From Auanema rhodensis (lineage: Eukaryota; Nematoda; Chromadorea; Rhabditida; Rhabditidae): a stretch of 64,000 nt of DNA. This document shows, piece by piece, positions 44,566 through 56,620 of this stretch. Position 1 is the first letter of the stretch. Every line of letters begins with the position of its first letter. A model generated the notes under the pieces. It was not told where the DNA came from. It ran no database searches and worked only from the letters and a program-made list of their open reading frames with translations. The position numbers were made by a program, and so were the translations under genes. The DNA is taken from positions 14,623,001 to 14,687,000 of the forward strand of contig OZ059895.1 of NCBI GenBank assembly GCA_964057225.1. Direction: 5' to 3'.

Positions 44566-44582
44566 TCGCGCGTTTTCCCGCC
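44566..44582. promoter_or_regulatory. TTTTCCCGCC element, E2F-like
   Basis: GCGCGTTTTCCCGCCCG is a close match to the E2F consensus TTTSSCGC in a divergent promoter region. Binding is not shown. Confidence 0.4.
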
Positions 44583-44603
44583 CGAAGACAAAAATATGGA
44601 ATG

Positions 44604-45016
44604 TTAAACTAAAGGAATACTCAGAGATTCGAGATATAAGCCATCAATATAACTTAGTTTTGGCAGAGAATTTACAAATGCAGAATATTGTAGATTTTCT
44701 AGGAAACCGGCTTCCCGAGCATCTGACTTATCAAACGCGACACAATCTCTGCCAGTGTGAGCTATCGGCCATTCAGCAGATAAAGAGAAAATTGTTAAGA
44801 CAGATAGATAGTTGTACGCCAAGCAGTCATAACATTATTAATAAGAGCAACAAAAATATAAATCGAGGAGCTTTATCCTTAAAAGCTATAGTAAAATAGT
44901 AGAGGCATCGATCTAGGGTTAGAGACGCAGGTCTGCGGGGTTCAATTTGATTACGGTAACTAAGATCAGAAATGGCATTGGTCCAAACAGATGGAGATAC
45001 TATCACGTCCACGTAA
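44604..45016 (-). CDS. Possible small two-exon gene, strand uncertain
   Basis: On the minus strand an open stretch after ATATCTACAG (from about 45022) contains VSPSVWTNAISDLSYRN and LDRCLYYFTIAFK. It joins in phase 2 through a 103-base intron (donor TTTTT-GTTGC, acceptor CACTGGCAG) to an exon ending LPKLSYIDGLYLESL..PLV at 44604. No ATG was found in frame, so a 5' exon would be needed; none fits before rheb-1. On the plus strand, ATG after TTTTGGCAG opens a 73-codon frame over part of the same DNA. One of these may be real; I cannot choose firmly. Confidence 0.25.
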
Positions 45017-45112
45017 TTTTCTGTAGATATTTCGTGTTTATAAGAAGGTATTGACCTTATTCTTTTAAAATGTTCATTAAATCTTGATTTTAGACACGAA
45101 AGAGACTTTATA

Positions 45113-45962
45113 ATGTCCGGATCATTGAAACCAAGCTCAACGGGCGATGGTCACTCTCACCCAGACAAGGAACGCAATGTGATTAAAAGAAAAATAGCTT
45201 TGATGGGTTATCCCTGTGTAGGTAAGTAATATTATAACATGAATGTGTGAATTGAAAAATTAAGGAAAATCTTCTATTACTATGAGATTCGTCCAGGGAC
45301 ATTTCCCAGACGCTTATGACACAACAATTGAGGATCTTCATAGCAAGACTCATAGATGGAATGGAAGGGATTATACTTTGCAGATTACTGGTCTGTTAAA
45401 TCGTTATAGCATGTTGTTTTAAAAAAATATTTTTAGATACTGCAGGCCAACAGGAATATTCTATTTTCCCTAGAAGTTGTTCTGTCGGTATCGATGGCTT
45501 TATTCTTGTTTACGCTATTGATGACGAACGATCGTGAGTGTCCTCATGTGATATTGAAATAGTAATACAATTAAATTATAGATTTGATATTATTCAAGGT
45601 ATTCGTGATAAAATTGTAGAAAGTGTTGGAGATGATAAGTACGTTTTCTGCGTTTTGTAGTTTCACTGGCAAATGTCTTCAGGGTTCCTTGTCTAGTTGT
45701 TGGCAACAAAACTGACTTACAATACGCTTCTCGAGTCATCGAAAAAGAAAAGGGAGAAAGATTGGCAGCGTCGTGGAACGCTGGCTTTATGGAAATATCA
45801 GCTAAAGACTGTGATGTAAGTCTTTTTTTCACTCATTTCATTATCGTTCATCTGTATTTATTGCAGAAAGTTTCCGAAATATTTGACAAAATCTTGTACC
45901 GAATCGAGGTCGCCCGCGGTAATATGGTTCCTACTAACAAAGGCAAATGCACTATTTCTTAA
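45113..45962 (+). CDS. rheb-1: Rheb small GTPase
   Basis: Six exons (45113-45221, 45265-45390, 45437-45533, 45582-45638, 45683-45815, 45867-45962) give 205 residues. Rheb activates TORC1 at lysosomes. The G motifs are visible: P-loop GYPCVGKSS, switch [24 protein letters not shown] and SAKD. The C-terminus is a CAAX box (CTIS), so it should be farnesylated. The N-terminus is about 23 residues longer than human Rheb and hydrophilic. In human Rheb the P-loop has Arg15-Ser16; here these are Pro34-Cys35. The arfaptin gene starts 317 bases downstream on the same strand, a spacing compatible with an operon; the same pair is, from memory, neighbouring in C. elegans (F54C8). Confidence 0.95.
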
Positions 45963-46278
45963 TTAGCTTAACATTTTTTCAATTGTCATTTTCCTGTTAA
46001 GGATATTCATTCCTCATGTTTTTTTGTTGTTTTCTCAGTAGAAATTTTTGAATGTTTTAGCTTTATAAAACTGTAAATACTGCAGTGAGATCATCTTTGG
46101 TTGATTGCAAGATAACCTTTCTTTTGTGGATAACTCGTGTTTGTCGTTGATTTTCATTATGTGTAGATAATTGATATGCCTTATTCAGATGTTTCTTTTG
46201 GATTTTATCGTTTTAGACGAACACTATACTTCTAATTTTTCTTTGATTGCTATGTAGTTCACAGTTTATAATTACAGC
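45963..46278 (+). other. rheb-1 / arfaptin intercistronic spacer
   Basis: This spacer of 316 bases is T-rich and ends ATAATTACAG, one base before the arfaptin ATG. It has no gene. If the pair is an operon, the arfaptin mRNA would carry SL2 at this site. Confidence 0.45.
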
Positions 46279-47508
46279 ATGACGCAAGAAGGTAATAACA
46301 TCTTTGTTCCTACTGCTACCGCTACTGCTGCTGCTACTGTTACTGCTACTTCAGCTGAACAGACTGCGGTTGAGATCGATTCTCCTGATCACACAGGCAT
46401 GCATTTATGAATCGTTCTCTTGGTTTATTTCTATTTTCTTTCCAGTTACTGATATTTCTTCTAGACTGCCTGGATTGCCTAAAGTTGCCGATGTAGTTTC
46501 AAAGTATGTCTGACGTGATTGTTTCAGTATCGAATATTAAAAAAACTGTTTTAGTGTTGATATTACCCAAGTAACTGCCAAAGTTGATCAGTTAAAGAAA
46601 TGGACTATCGGGACTTTCAAAAATTCCCGACAGCAATTGCTGGAACAAATGGGGAAGGTACGTAAAATGGAAACGTATTCAAATCGGATTTATAAATTTA
46701 GATCGATAAAACCGTTGATCCTGAATTCGAGCAGGAATGCGAAAACCTTAAAGATCTTCACCGCAGATATGGGGCTGTCGTTGTGGCTGCTCGTCAGTTT
46801 TCCAATATCTTAACTCAACTTTCTGCTGCCGAAAAAGCTATGGGGGAAAGCTTCTATCAATTATCACTGAAAGAAAATACGATTAAAGTAATATTTTATG
46901 TGCTGATGATTTATTGTTTTATTGGTTTTTTTAATTGTAGACTCAATGTACTTCGGTTTCTGATACTATGAGACAAATTGGGGAGCAAGCTAATGCCTTA
47001 GATAGCTGTTTGAAATATTTTGTTTCTTCTATGGAAACGTTGTACTCAAAGACTATCACTGATACACTAGATACAATTTTCGGAACTGAAGCTGTAAGCC
47101 TAGCCTCAAGAATTCAACTTTTAATTTAGTATATTTCCCTAGGCTCGAATCGAGTATGACGTCTTCCGACATGAACTTGCCGCTCTTCAATCTCAAAGTA
47201 CTGGCTCTCCAACAACTATTCAAGAGGCTCAAGAAAAAGCTGAGGCTCATAAGGAGAAATATGAGAGCCTGAAGCTTGATGTTCGGGTAAGATTCAAGCC
47301 GTCAGTCTTTTTTTGTAGTGAACAATGATTTCAGGTGAAACTTCGTTTATTGGAAGAGAATCGCGTTGGTGTTTTATCGAATCAAATGGAAAAAATCCAA
47401 AAAGCTCTCGCTGCTTACTATTCAGGAAATGCTCAGGTTTTGTCGAATGCGGTTGAGGAGCTTGCTGCCATCTCTCAAAGTCAATATGTCTCTTTTCTTT
47501 CCCAATAA
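46279..47508 (+). CDS. Arfaptin, AH/BAR-domain protein
   Basis: Seven exons (46279-46396, 46446-46503, 46555-46657, 46702-46887, 46941-47093, 47143-47286, 47335-47508) give 311 residues. Arfaptins are crescent-shaped AH (BAR-like) dimers that bind Arl1/Arf and Rac GTPases at the trans-Golgi. Matching blocks are [65 protein letters not shown] and [17 protein letters not shown], with the end AAYYSGN. The N-terminal 40 residues are Thr/Ala-rich ([13 protein letters not shown]) and low-complexity. The first intron appears to use a GC donor (ACACAG-GCATGC), because no GT is available before an in-frame stop. Otherwise the model closes cleanly. Confidence 0.92.
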
Positions 47509-47950
47509 GTGACATAGGAAGTTTCGGAACAATGATTATTTATTTTAATACTTCATCTGGAGTGCCTAGCATTAATTCATGCCCTTTTGAACTTAACCAT
47601 TAATTTGTATTATAATTTTCCTCGTCATTTACATAATACTGTGATTTAATATTTTCATATTAATATAACTAGACGAAAATTGGATATGGCCTTTTGAAAA
47701 ATCATTTGTATGTATATTAGTACCTTAATTACGCATTATTACCCATTTTTAACACGGGAAGAATGGTGGTATCTCACTTTAAAACTATTTTTTTTTTCAA
47801 TAAATTCAGTATAATTGGACTGTTTTCCGTCATCTCAAATATCTAAACATTGCAATGCCTCAAAATATAAACTATAACATCAAATAATGTTATTACTAAG
47901 TTTAATATGTGTTACACACTTTTTTTTCCAGTTAAAAGAAACAAAGGGAT

Positions 47951-47964
47951 ATTTTGGCGGGAGA
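47951..47964. promoter_or_regulatory. TTTTGGCGGGAGAA, E2F-like site
   Basis: Near-perfect match to the E2F-type sequence TTTGGCGGGAA, 0.45 kb after the arfaptin stop. No start of a gene is obvious nearby, so its target is unknown. Confidence 0.4.
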
Positions 47965-48649
47965 ATTTTTTTTGGCTACGTTTTGCGTCAGAATTTCGAG
48001 ATTATATTGTTTTTGAACTGCTAAAAAATGAAATATTCACATGCGCTTTTATAAGTTCATAGATATTGGGTTGGAGGGATCTGAAATAAAATAAGAAAGA
48101 AGAGAGTTTTTATTATTTTTTTTTTTTGGGTTCTGTGTGGCTATGACAGGCCGGTTCACCAAGGCGTGAAAAACGAAATGAAATGTTGAATGATAACGGG
48201 TTGACTGAACATGAAATTAGCCTCATTATGAATGACATAGTTAAATCCGATTAGAATAATAAACATATGCACTGTTATAATGGATTATTGATTCATAAAG
48301 GTTCATAAGCATCATCATTTATAAAGTTATGTATTACAAGAACTCGTTTGAGACACTGGCTTTATACGTTTTTTTTTGTTCATTTTTTTTTCTTCCCAAC
48401 TGTTAATGTTTCTCGAATCATCGTCGCTGTCAGCTGCCTCTCACAAATCTTTGCTTCTATCCAAATGTTCAAAGAAAATGAACACGATGAACTTATCAGG
48501 GGGTTTGTAAAATATTTGTAACGTAGCTGAGAGAAATTTCCATCTTTTGTCCCTTAAGTTCTTCAAAATGTTCATATACATTATGAAAAAAAGAGGGATG
48601 AGTAAAGTATTATATACATATGTAATCATATAGAAGTATGTTGTTTTCG

Positions 48650-48651
<2 letters not shown>

Positions 48652-48680
<29 letters not shown>
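48652..48680. repeat. ATT trinucleotide repeat
   Basis: About nine perfect ATT units in intergenic DNA. Confidence 0.9.
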
Positions 48681-48681
<1 letters not shown>

Positions 48682-48956
48682 GGCTTTACTATTTTCATTT
48701 ATTGATTGATTTTTATGATAAGATATAAAATATAAAATTTTCATTTCAATGTAAAATTCCTTACATTCAGCATATCATCTAGTCCTACTCAAAGGTCATT
48801 TCAAGTAAAAATAGAAAAAAGATATTACGAATTATCAAATTGCATTAAGATTACTAAAACCTTCAACAGGTCTGATATTGTTTTCAAACTTTGTGTGTGG
48901 TCGATAAATTAAAGATAAAACTACATATATACGGATGGGGAAAAGAGAATGTATGC

Positions 48957-49012
<56 letters not shown>
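48957..49012. repeat. GA microsatellite, about 56 bp
   Basis: Nearly pure GA repeat with one ACA interruption. Confidence 0.95.
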
Positions 49013-49015
<3 letters not shown>

Positions 49016-50229
49016 AAATAGCCAATATTCATTAAATGAAGAAAAATATTGATGACTATAATGATGACGACGGTGACGATGACGATGAACACATGAATCT
49101 ACACATCTGTTTCTACCTAGCTATGAATCCCGCCAACACTACCAACACCATGGTTAACTGGTTACCTGCCATATATAGACTAACTCAATTGGACAAGTTA
49201 GTCATAAATAGTTGAGATTCGTAACATTCTATTCCAATACACTTCATCACTAAAGGTAACGTAGAAGATAAAAAGAGCTAACCGGACAGATCAAATTGAT
49301 TTATTTGTCTCAGCAGACTGTAGTAGCTCGTTTACTCGTTTTCATGCTGCTAACAGTGAAACCTATGTTTGTATTTCTGCACCTACTAACATATACTTGC
49401 TGTGTCTCTCCATCCACATCCCTCGTTTCATTTACCAATCCCTCCCACTTTCTCTCTCTCTCTATTTTGCTTTTAAAGAAAACCCTCTTAAGTATATGTA
49501 TATTCATTCATATGATTCACCTATTTCATCAGCTTAACATTCACTGTTTTTGATACTTCTGACTCAGTAAAACAAACTACAATTGTATTCGTTTCCGGTA
49601 AAAATTCGAATTTTTCAAACTTTTTTATATAAATAAATGATTTTCATCCTACATTTTTTATATTAAAAACAAATATTTATAAACAGAATATAAAATTGAT
49701 TACTACACTAAAATACATTATATTTTGTATTTTTATACACAGTAGTAGTGTATGACGTCATCATTTATATGTTTGATTGACTTCAGTTTTGTTGAAAATC
49801 CAAAGAATCTATAGTTTTTAAATCTTCTTATAACATATCTCATAACAAATCACCAAGATTTTGAAATAAAATTTGTAAAAGAAGACGAAAATATGTTAAA
49901 ACTATGGAAAATATTTGATGATGATGATGATGATTCAGTTGCTTTGCTTAGATATGTATGCATCTTCTTAGCTGGCTTTTGGTTCGTTAGTTGTTACTAA
50001 AGCTGCATATACAGCTTTGGCCTATAAACTCATCAACGTCTCTTTTGCTGTCGTTGTGTGGTCGTGGTCGTCTTGTATGATCTTTGGGTGAAGTATAATG
50101 ATATATATCTATATATATCTGTATATACATACATATGAAGGAAGTTTCTATCGACTAAAAATTTTTCCAACCAAAAAAAAAAAAAAATAAATATCTCATC
50201 ATCGATAGTATAGTTTACTTTCCGTTTTC

Positions 50230-50255
50230 ACTAACTATATAGATATATAGTTAGT
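50230..50255. repeat. Perfect 11-bp inverted repeat
   Basis: ACTAACTATAT and its reverse complement flank the loop AGAT. It is AT-rich and lies in intergenic DNA next to TA-rich repeats. Confidence 0.8.
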
Positions 50256-50705
50256 TATATGTATGTACAGATGTATATACTATATACTATACATGTAAAG
50301 AACAATTAAACAGATTTTTTTATATTGTGGCTGGAAATAATAACAGACAACTACTACATTGAAGCTTCTTTTCATTCGCATTTCCATCTCATTCGTCATT
50401 TCGTTTTTTTTTTGAATTTTTGATGTTATTTGTCATTTGTTTACTTATTTATTCTTTTTATTATACATATTTTTATAATTAATATCAATAAATATATAGA
50501 AAAATTATAATTTAATCAATTTTCAGTTTGATTATTATCTTTTATATATGGTACAACTGTGAAAAAGCCTTTCTCAAACCTGTTTCTTGGTGCCGGAGGG
50601 TGTAGACAATGAATCGAGGTAGTCCTTCTATATCAGTTGCCCTCTCCACTTCTTCTCCTCGTTTTTCATCTCTTTCTCTCTTCTCTCTCACTATTTCTCG
50701 CGCGA

Positions 50706-50706
50706 C

Positions 50707-50742
<36 letters not shown>

Positions 50743-50743
50743 T
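50706..50743. repeat. CT microsatellite
   Basis: CT repeat with one A interruption, preceded by shorter CT runs from about 50668. Confidence 0.9.
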
Positions 50744-50989
50744 CTCGTTTTTTAAAATTCTAATTCCCTCTTAACTTTCATCTTATTCAATTAATCTTTT
50801 TACTTCATCTTTTAAAATGATTGGTATCTACATAAAAGGACTTAGCTATGTGCATTACTGTGTGCTAATACATATTTCCATCTATGTGCTAGTACTACAT
50901 ATATTTTTTTAGCAGATTATTTAATTATTTTCTATTTATTTGACCAGAAAAAATGGAAATTTCGTTTGTCATCTCTCTGTTTCATCCTC

Positions 50990-51038
50990 CCTCTCTCTCT
51001 TTCTCTCTCTTTCTCTTTCTCTCTCTCTATTTCTCTCA
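50990..51038. repeat. CT-rich microsatellite
   Basis: CT repeat with several extra T residues, about 49 bases. Confidence 0.9.
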
Positions 51039-51642
51039 ATCTCTTATACCACTTTCTCATACATCTACTCTTTTTCATTTCATCTCATAGACAATATCAT
51101 TGTGTTCTTCTCGAATAAGTTGTTTTCTTTCATCTTTTTTTTCTTTTTTTCCTTGTCCATGTTGTACGTTGGTATGTGTGTGTGTGTATGTGAGATAGAC
51201 TGACTGAATGAATGCCAAAAGGAGAATTACAGTCTATTCAACCAATTTATTTCTTTGTTTCTCGTTTTTACTTTCTGATAGTAATGATGCTGATGATGCT
51301 GACGCGGCTCTTACCGTCCTTCATCACAATACTTCGCAATCACTATCATCTTTATATCCTTTTTTTCCAATTTCTCTTTCCCAAATTGTTAGTTTGCAAT
51401 AGTAGAATAAGGTAATAATGGTAGTACTACTTGTACTAATACATAGAAAATGATTTCTATCCAAAGTATATGAAGGGGAAAAAAGGTGACGTTGGGATGA
51501 GTTGAGGTGAAGGTGGGTGGTAGTGTACCTGGCCATAGAACGAAAAGCTTTCCCCTTTTTATTCTCTCTTTCTCTCTCTCTCTCTTTTTCTTGAAATCAA
51601 AACACTTTGAATTTCCATTGTGACTGTTTGTAGGTATGTTTG

Positions 51643-51657
51643 AACTCTCTATCTCTC

Positions 51658-51696
<39 letters not shown>
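51643..51696. repeat. CT microsatellite
   Basis: CT repeat with a pure core of about 36 bases. A shorter CT tract lies at 51563-51586. Confidence 0.92.
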
Positions 51697-51699
<3 letters not shown>

Positions 51700-53400
51700 T
51701 CTATTGCAATGCTGACATTCGAATTGACTACAAGTGAGAAGCCAGTAATTTGTTGATCGTTCAGAGCAAAAAAAGCTTCTGGTCGATAATCATTTGAAAA
51801 ATTGGAAAATTCTCATTCTGTATTTGAACAAGAATACGGAAGACATTGAAGTCGTTGTCGATGACTACAAAGCAGAACCCTCGTTGTTTGCCAACTCTGC
51901 TAACTAATTGTATGATGCGTGAATATACATGTATACATCTGTGTGTGTGTCTGTGTGTATGAAGTTTTAAAATTTAAATGTAAAACATCTTCATAGACAT
52001 ATATGGAAGATGGAAGAAAGGTTGCTTGAAGCTTCAACTAGTCCAACCAAGACAAAGTGTGAGAGAAAGCGAGGTTACTAGTGAACGTAGTTCAATCATC
52101 AATAACTTCATCAATATGGCGACATTCGTGTCACTCGACGATCATTCGAATTGCTTGAAAAATGATTTTTACGAGTTTTTGTGTTTCGTTTAATTCATCG
52201 TCTATCCATCATGTACATCATCATCACCTTAACGTTTGGCAAAGTTTGAATGAAATATTGATGAAAACACTTCGTTTCAAGAGTTTTAAAAATTAAAAAA
52301 ACGATCGCAATGTATAGGCTGAGGAAGTTTTCGATGTAGTAGTAGTAGTATTATTTGAAGAAAGATCATAATTTTGACTATGAAGTCTTCTTCTTCTTCT
52401 TATCACCTCTCTTCATCATATCGTGTTTTTCAACCACCCATCTTCTCCTCCTTCTCCCACAAAAACACATATTTTCCTGAATAATATGCTTATGAAAAGC
52501 TTTTCATATCTCAAATATCAGTTTTTCACTTCATATCAATGAGATGCGTCTAAGCGATGACGATGAAACCTTATGATTACGATGAGTAATTGGATAGAAA
52601 CGGTATTTCTCACATTATCGGTCTCGAGAGATTGAAGTCCAAAGTCATTAGGAGAAGTACAAGATTTTCTAATAATTCTTCGTAATTCTCATGACTAATT
52701 CACTAATTAAAGAAGTTAAAATACGAAAAAATCAATATATTTCTTCTATTTTTAAAAAATAAAATTTAAAAATAGGCTGAGGCAAAGTAACGTAGTAGTC
52801 TCTGGAGCTGACTAGCTACTCAACGTTAAATAGAGTTTATGGGAGACATGGTTACATGAAAGTCAGAAGACAAGTAGGAGAGACGAGAAGACACCCAGCC
52901 AAACAGTTATTACAAGTGATTCTCCTTTGTGTGTTGTATCCTTCTGACTGTCTTCAATTCCCTTCTATTCTCTCTCTCTCTCTCTCTCTCTCGCATCATC
53001 TTCGTTCAACCATCAACTAACTGCCTTCTGCCATCTCAGTTCTCTTCTCATTTCTACTCGTTTCTCACTCTCTTTAGAGCATTTATTTGAAAAGAAAACA
53101 TGACGAACAGACAATCAGATATTGACAACATTTCAACAAGTTTCTCCCTACTTGTGTGTTTTTCAAACTTTTAGATTTTTTTTCTTTTTTTTTCGTCGTC
53201 TCTTCCTAATTATCTTTAAAATCTATTACTTTTATCATTTTTTTGTTAATTTTTCTTTGTTTTCTCTCGCAATATTGTGTTCATCTGAACCCTTTTTTAA
53301 TTAAATCATGTATACCAGATGGCTTTCAAAAGTCTGAACCTACTTGGTTGTTTCAAGCTTTCCTTCCTGCGCTCTTGTCCTTCTCTCTCTTTTGCTTTCT

Positions 53401-53404
53401 TTCT

Positions 53405-53448
<44 letters not shown>
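53401..53448. repeat. C6 and CT microsatellite
   Basis: Short C run followed by about 38 bases of pure CT. A further CT tract occurs at 52970-52992. Confidence 0.92.
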
Positions 53449-53450
<2 letters not shown>

Positions 53451-53677
53451 ATATATCTCTATCTCTCTCTTTTTTTAAAACTCAGTTTATCCTGCTCCAT
53501 ATTGTTATATATCTTTATCGAATGCCATATGTAAGATAAGAAACTTCCTGCATTTTCATGTTGAAGCTCAAGAGTCACACACACACACACACATGCATAC
53601 ATCCTCATTTCAGCCGGAAAATCTCTCAATTCTCCATAGTTATTCACTTGATTTTCAGAGAAATTGTTTGTTATGAT

Positions 53678-53710
53678 TGCTTGAAGTTTGAAACTTTCTA
53701 AAGTACTAAC
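53678..53710. repeat. Dispersed 33-bp repeat, copy 1
   Basis: Shares TGCTTGAAGTTTGAAACTTT and then a near-identical TAAAGTxCTAAC with 56213-56245. The core AAGTTT-G-AAACTT is a short palindrome. Confidence 0.6.
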
Positions 53711-54300
53711 ATCATCATGACATCAGTAAGCCGTCGACCAGATGTGAATTGTATGTTTCGCCACTTCAGCCATTTCTCTTCAGTTTTTCCATTTTTTAGA
53801 CAAAAATCTTATTACTGAGTCACTAAAAAGTGATTACTCTCCCGTTCCGACTAATGTAAGTTCAATTTTTACATTTTTTTACTTTCAAACGCTCATTGTA
53901 TAAACCTTTTCTCTTGTTCTCCTGCTTCTTAGTGCTCAATTTTCCTTAACGGCAAACTAATTTCCTAGTTGTCCTCCATGGCTTCCAAAATTCTGAGTAC
54001 TTCTCTTTCTTATTCTTCACATTTCCTTCTATTGCTTCAAGTCTCTTTCTAGTTGTTGAAACTGAAATTGATTTTTTTAAATGAGCACTTTTTTACCCTT
54101 TTTAACCCGTAGCTTTGGCTCATCAACCATTCTCAACCCTTCATTTTTCTCTGACCCTTTCCCTCTCTTTTTGCCCAACCAGTTCCCTTTCCCTCTCTCT
54201 CTCTCTCTCTGTTTAGTTTTCATTCTCTCATAAAACCTACTCTTTTCTTACTTGCCTTTCTTTTTGTCTGATGAAATGTTGCTTCATTTCACAGCATTCT

Positions 54301-54320
54301 GCTGCTGCTGCTGCTGCTGC
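54301..54320. repeat. GCT trinucleotide repeat
   Basis: Seven near-perfect GCT units in intergenic DNA. Confidence 0.85.
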
Positions 54321-54534
54321 TCTCCATTCTCCTCAATCTTCGGTTACTTCCCAACAAGGAATGCCCTTAATACTGGTTGGGAGGGGGGTGGACGGAGGGT
54401 TGCATTGAGGATTTTCGTTTGTCTTTCTTTATGTGAGCATGCATGGTGAACCAAATTCATCATCTAACAATCTGAAATCTTTTTAGAATTTAAAGAAACT
54501 AACGGCTTTATAAGCGCATAAGGACTTGCCGTAT

Positions 54535-54551
54535 ATCTCTCTCTTTCTCTT

Positions 54552-54615
<64 letters not shown>

Positions 54616-54618
54616 TCT
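54535..54618. repeat. Longest CT microsatellite, about 80 bp
   Basis: CT tract with a pure core of about 55 bases, the longest in the window. Another CT tract is at about 54926-54977. Confidence 0.95.
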
Positions 54619-54928
54619 ACCTCCTTTTTCCTATTTTTCTTCAATGTTTTCCAAATATTTTTCCAGGTTTACTTGTTTAAACTCTTCTCTTTCTCTCTAT
54701 TTTGCCATTATCTTTCTATATATTTCGACGACACATATGCATATACATGTTCTCTACATGGCCCATTAATAACAATTTCATTCAGCTTATTCAGCCAAGT
54801 AGCAAACGGTTCCGGATGTTGACCTACTATACTTAGGCTTGCCAATCGCAATCCGCTGCTCCTGTTTTACTTCTCTCTTACGTTTACTGCTCCACATCAT
54901 CAATTGCTCAGCTGATCTCTATTTTCTT

Positions 54929-54961
<33 letters not shown>

Positions 54962-55573
54962 TTCTCTCTTTCTTTCTCAATCTCTTTCCGATGACATCCT
55001 TGTGTTCGTGTTCCATTTTTGTTTCAAGCCCAGCTTTCCCGTTGTTTAAGCCGAAGCTGTCGTCTGCAAGACCTCATGACTTTCCCATCACCTTCACTAG
55101 TCATTACCAAAATTCCTATGTTCTGATGCATGTTGTCTGTAGCCGTTGTATGTTTTTCAAAACGTTGTCATTTCTACATCCTCTGTCTCTTCAGCAGCAT
55201 TTCCTCTTCTCTTTCATTCTTTGTGCTTTGTCTTCATATTGCTTTCCCCTCCTTTCACTCCTAGCTTCTTGGCAATCATCTTCACAGGTATTACTAATAC
55301 ATCAATCAGTTGACAAATATTTCAGGAATCATAGTCATTAAGACGAATTTTCTTTTATTTTTTCTGAATTATACTGCTAATATTACTCTCAGCACTGGTC
55401 TTCAATTCATTTTCTATTTTTCAAGATTTATGTGAAAAGAGTACTAGAGCTTAGATTGATGTTCTCATTAAACTTTTAGTTTTGAGCTATGAGCCAAGAA
55501 TTTCATTTAAAATTTGGTAAAAAATGAATGTGAAGCCATAGGATATGAGAGATATAGGGATATAGATAGATAA

Positions 55574-55575
<2 letters not shown>

Positions 55576-55623
<48 letters not shown>
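55576..55623. repeat. GA microsatellite
   Basis: GA repeat of about 48 bases, opposite in polarity to most tracts in this region. Confidence 0.92.
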
Positions 55624-55624
<1 letters not shown>

Positions 55625-56043
55625 GATTGGCAAATAATATGCATATAGTATGAATTGTATGAATAAAAGAAGAAATAGAAAATTACAAAGGATCATAGAC
55701 GAAAATGGCAGATTAAGTCTCAATCACATAAAAACCAGACAGATGATGATTCCATCGCTCCCTCCTGTTCTCACGCACTCTCCCTGCTCTACCTCCCCCC
55801 CCCACTATTCCTGAGATGAGGAACAAGTCATAAAGCTAGTGAACTAAACAACATATAAACACATTTTAATGTTTGAAATGTTTAAAACAAACATATTTTT
55901 GACATTATTTTGTCCAGAAAATTCTTTTTTCAAAATGTATTTTGGTTGTTGAAGATGATTATGAGACCTTTGAACTTTACTCACATCCATGGGATTGACT
56001 AACTAGTCAGTCCAAGCCTTCTCCCTATATCTCTCTCCACCCC

Positions 56044-56052
56044 CTCTCTCTG

Positions 56053-56094
<42 letters not shown>
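56044..56094. repeat. CT microsatellite
   Basis: CT repeat with a pure core of about 38 bases. Confidence 0.92.
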
Positions 56095-56098
<4 letters not shown>

Positions 56099-56212
56099 TT
56101 TCTTAACATCAGAATTTACTTATTTTTTCCTTTTTTTGGAATATATGTTACTCATTCTGATATTTACAATTTAATTTTCAATAGAAGATTGTGTGTGTAT
56201 GTGTGTGATTAA

Positions 56213-56245
56213 TGCTTGAAGTTTGAAACTTTTTAAAGTTCTAAC
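56213..56245. repeat. Dispersed 33-bp repeat, copy 2
   Basis: Second copy of the sequence at 53678-53710, differing at about two positions. Confidence 0.6.
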
Positions 56246-56573
56246 TTCAAAAGGATCAATGATCAAACATACAGAGGTTATCCATGTCCATGCCAATAGC
56301 CATTTATCCATTTTTTTTCATCAAAGTACTATTTGAGAGTAAACGATGACTTTTTCAATACATTACTTCAGAATAACATCGAAAAAATGGGTTTCGTGCG
56401 ATCGAACAACTGAACAGAAAGCCATAAAGCTACACCAGTTAGTCAGTTAGAATCGTCAAATCATCGATTTGTTGTTATAAGTTTTTATGATGATTCACAT
56501 TGATCAGCGCTCACCTTATCTCATGATTATTCTCTTTTCTGTGATGAAAAAAACAATGAAAGTATATATTTAG

Positions 56574-56620
56574 AGAGAAAGGAAGAGAGAGAGAGGGAGA
56601 GAGAGAGAGAGAGAGAGTAA
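56574..56620. repeat. GA-rich microsatellite
   Basis: Interrupted GA repeat that continues as purine-rich DNA to about 56650. Confidence 0.88.

Larger units (their letters stand above)
44177..45112. promoter_or_regulatory. Divergent spk-1 / rheb-1 intergenic region
   Basis: About 935 bases between divergent starts. It contains GCGCGTTTTCCCGCCCG (44566-44582), an E2F-like/GC-box element, and a small palindrome CGCAG-GT-CTGCG near 44929-44940. Open frames on both strands between 44600 and 45012 leave room for an extra small gene (listed separately). Confidence 0.5.

Noticed and set aside
44911-44955. tRNA-like GGGGTTCAATTTG segment
   Set aside because: No cloverleaf or B-box consensus can be formed around it.
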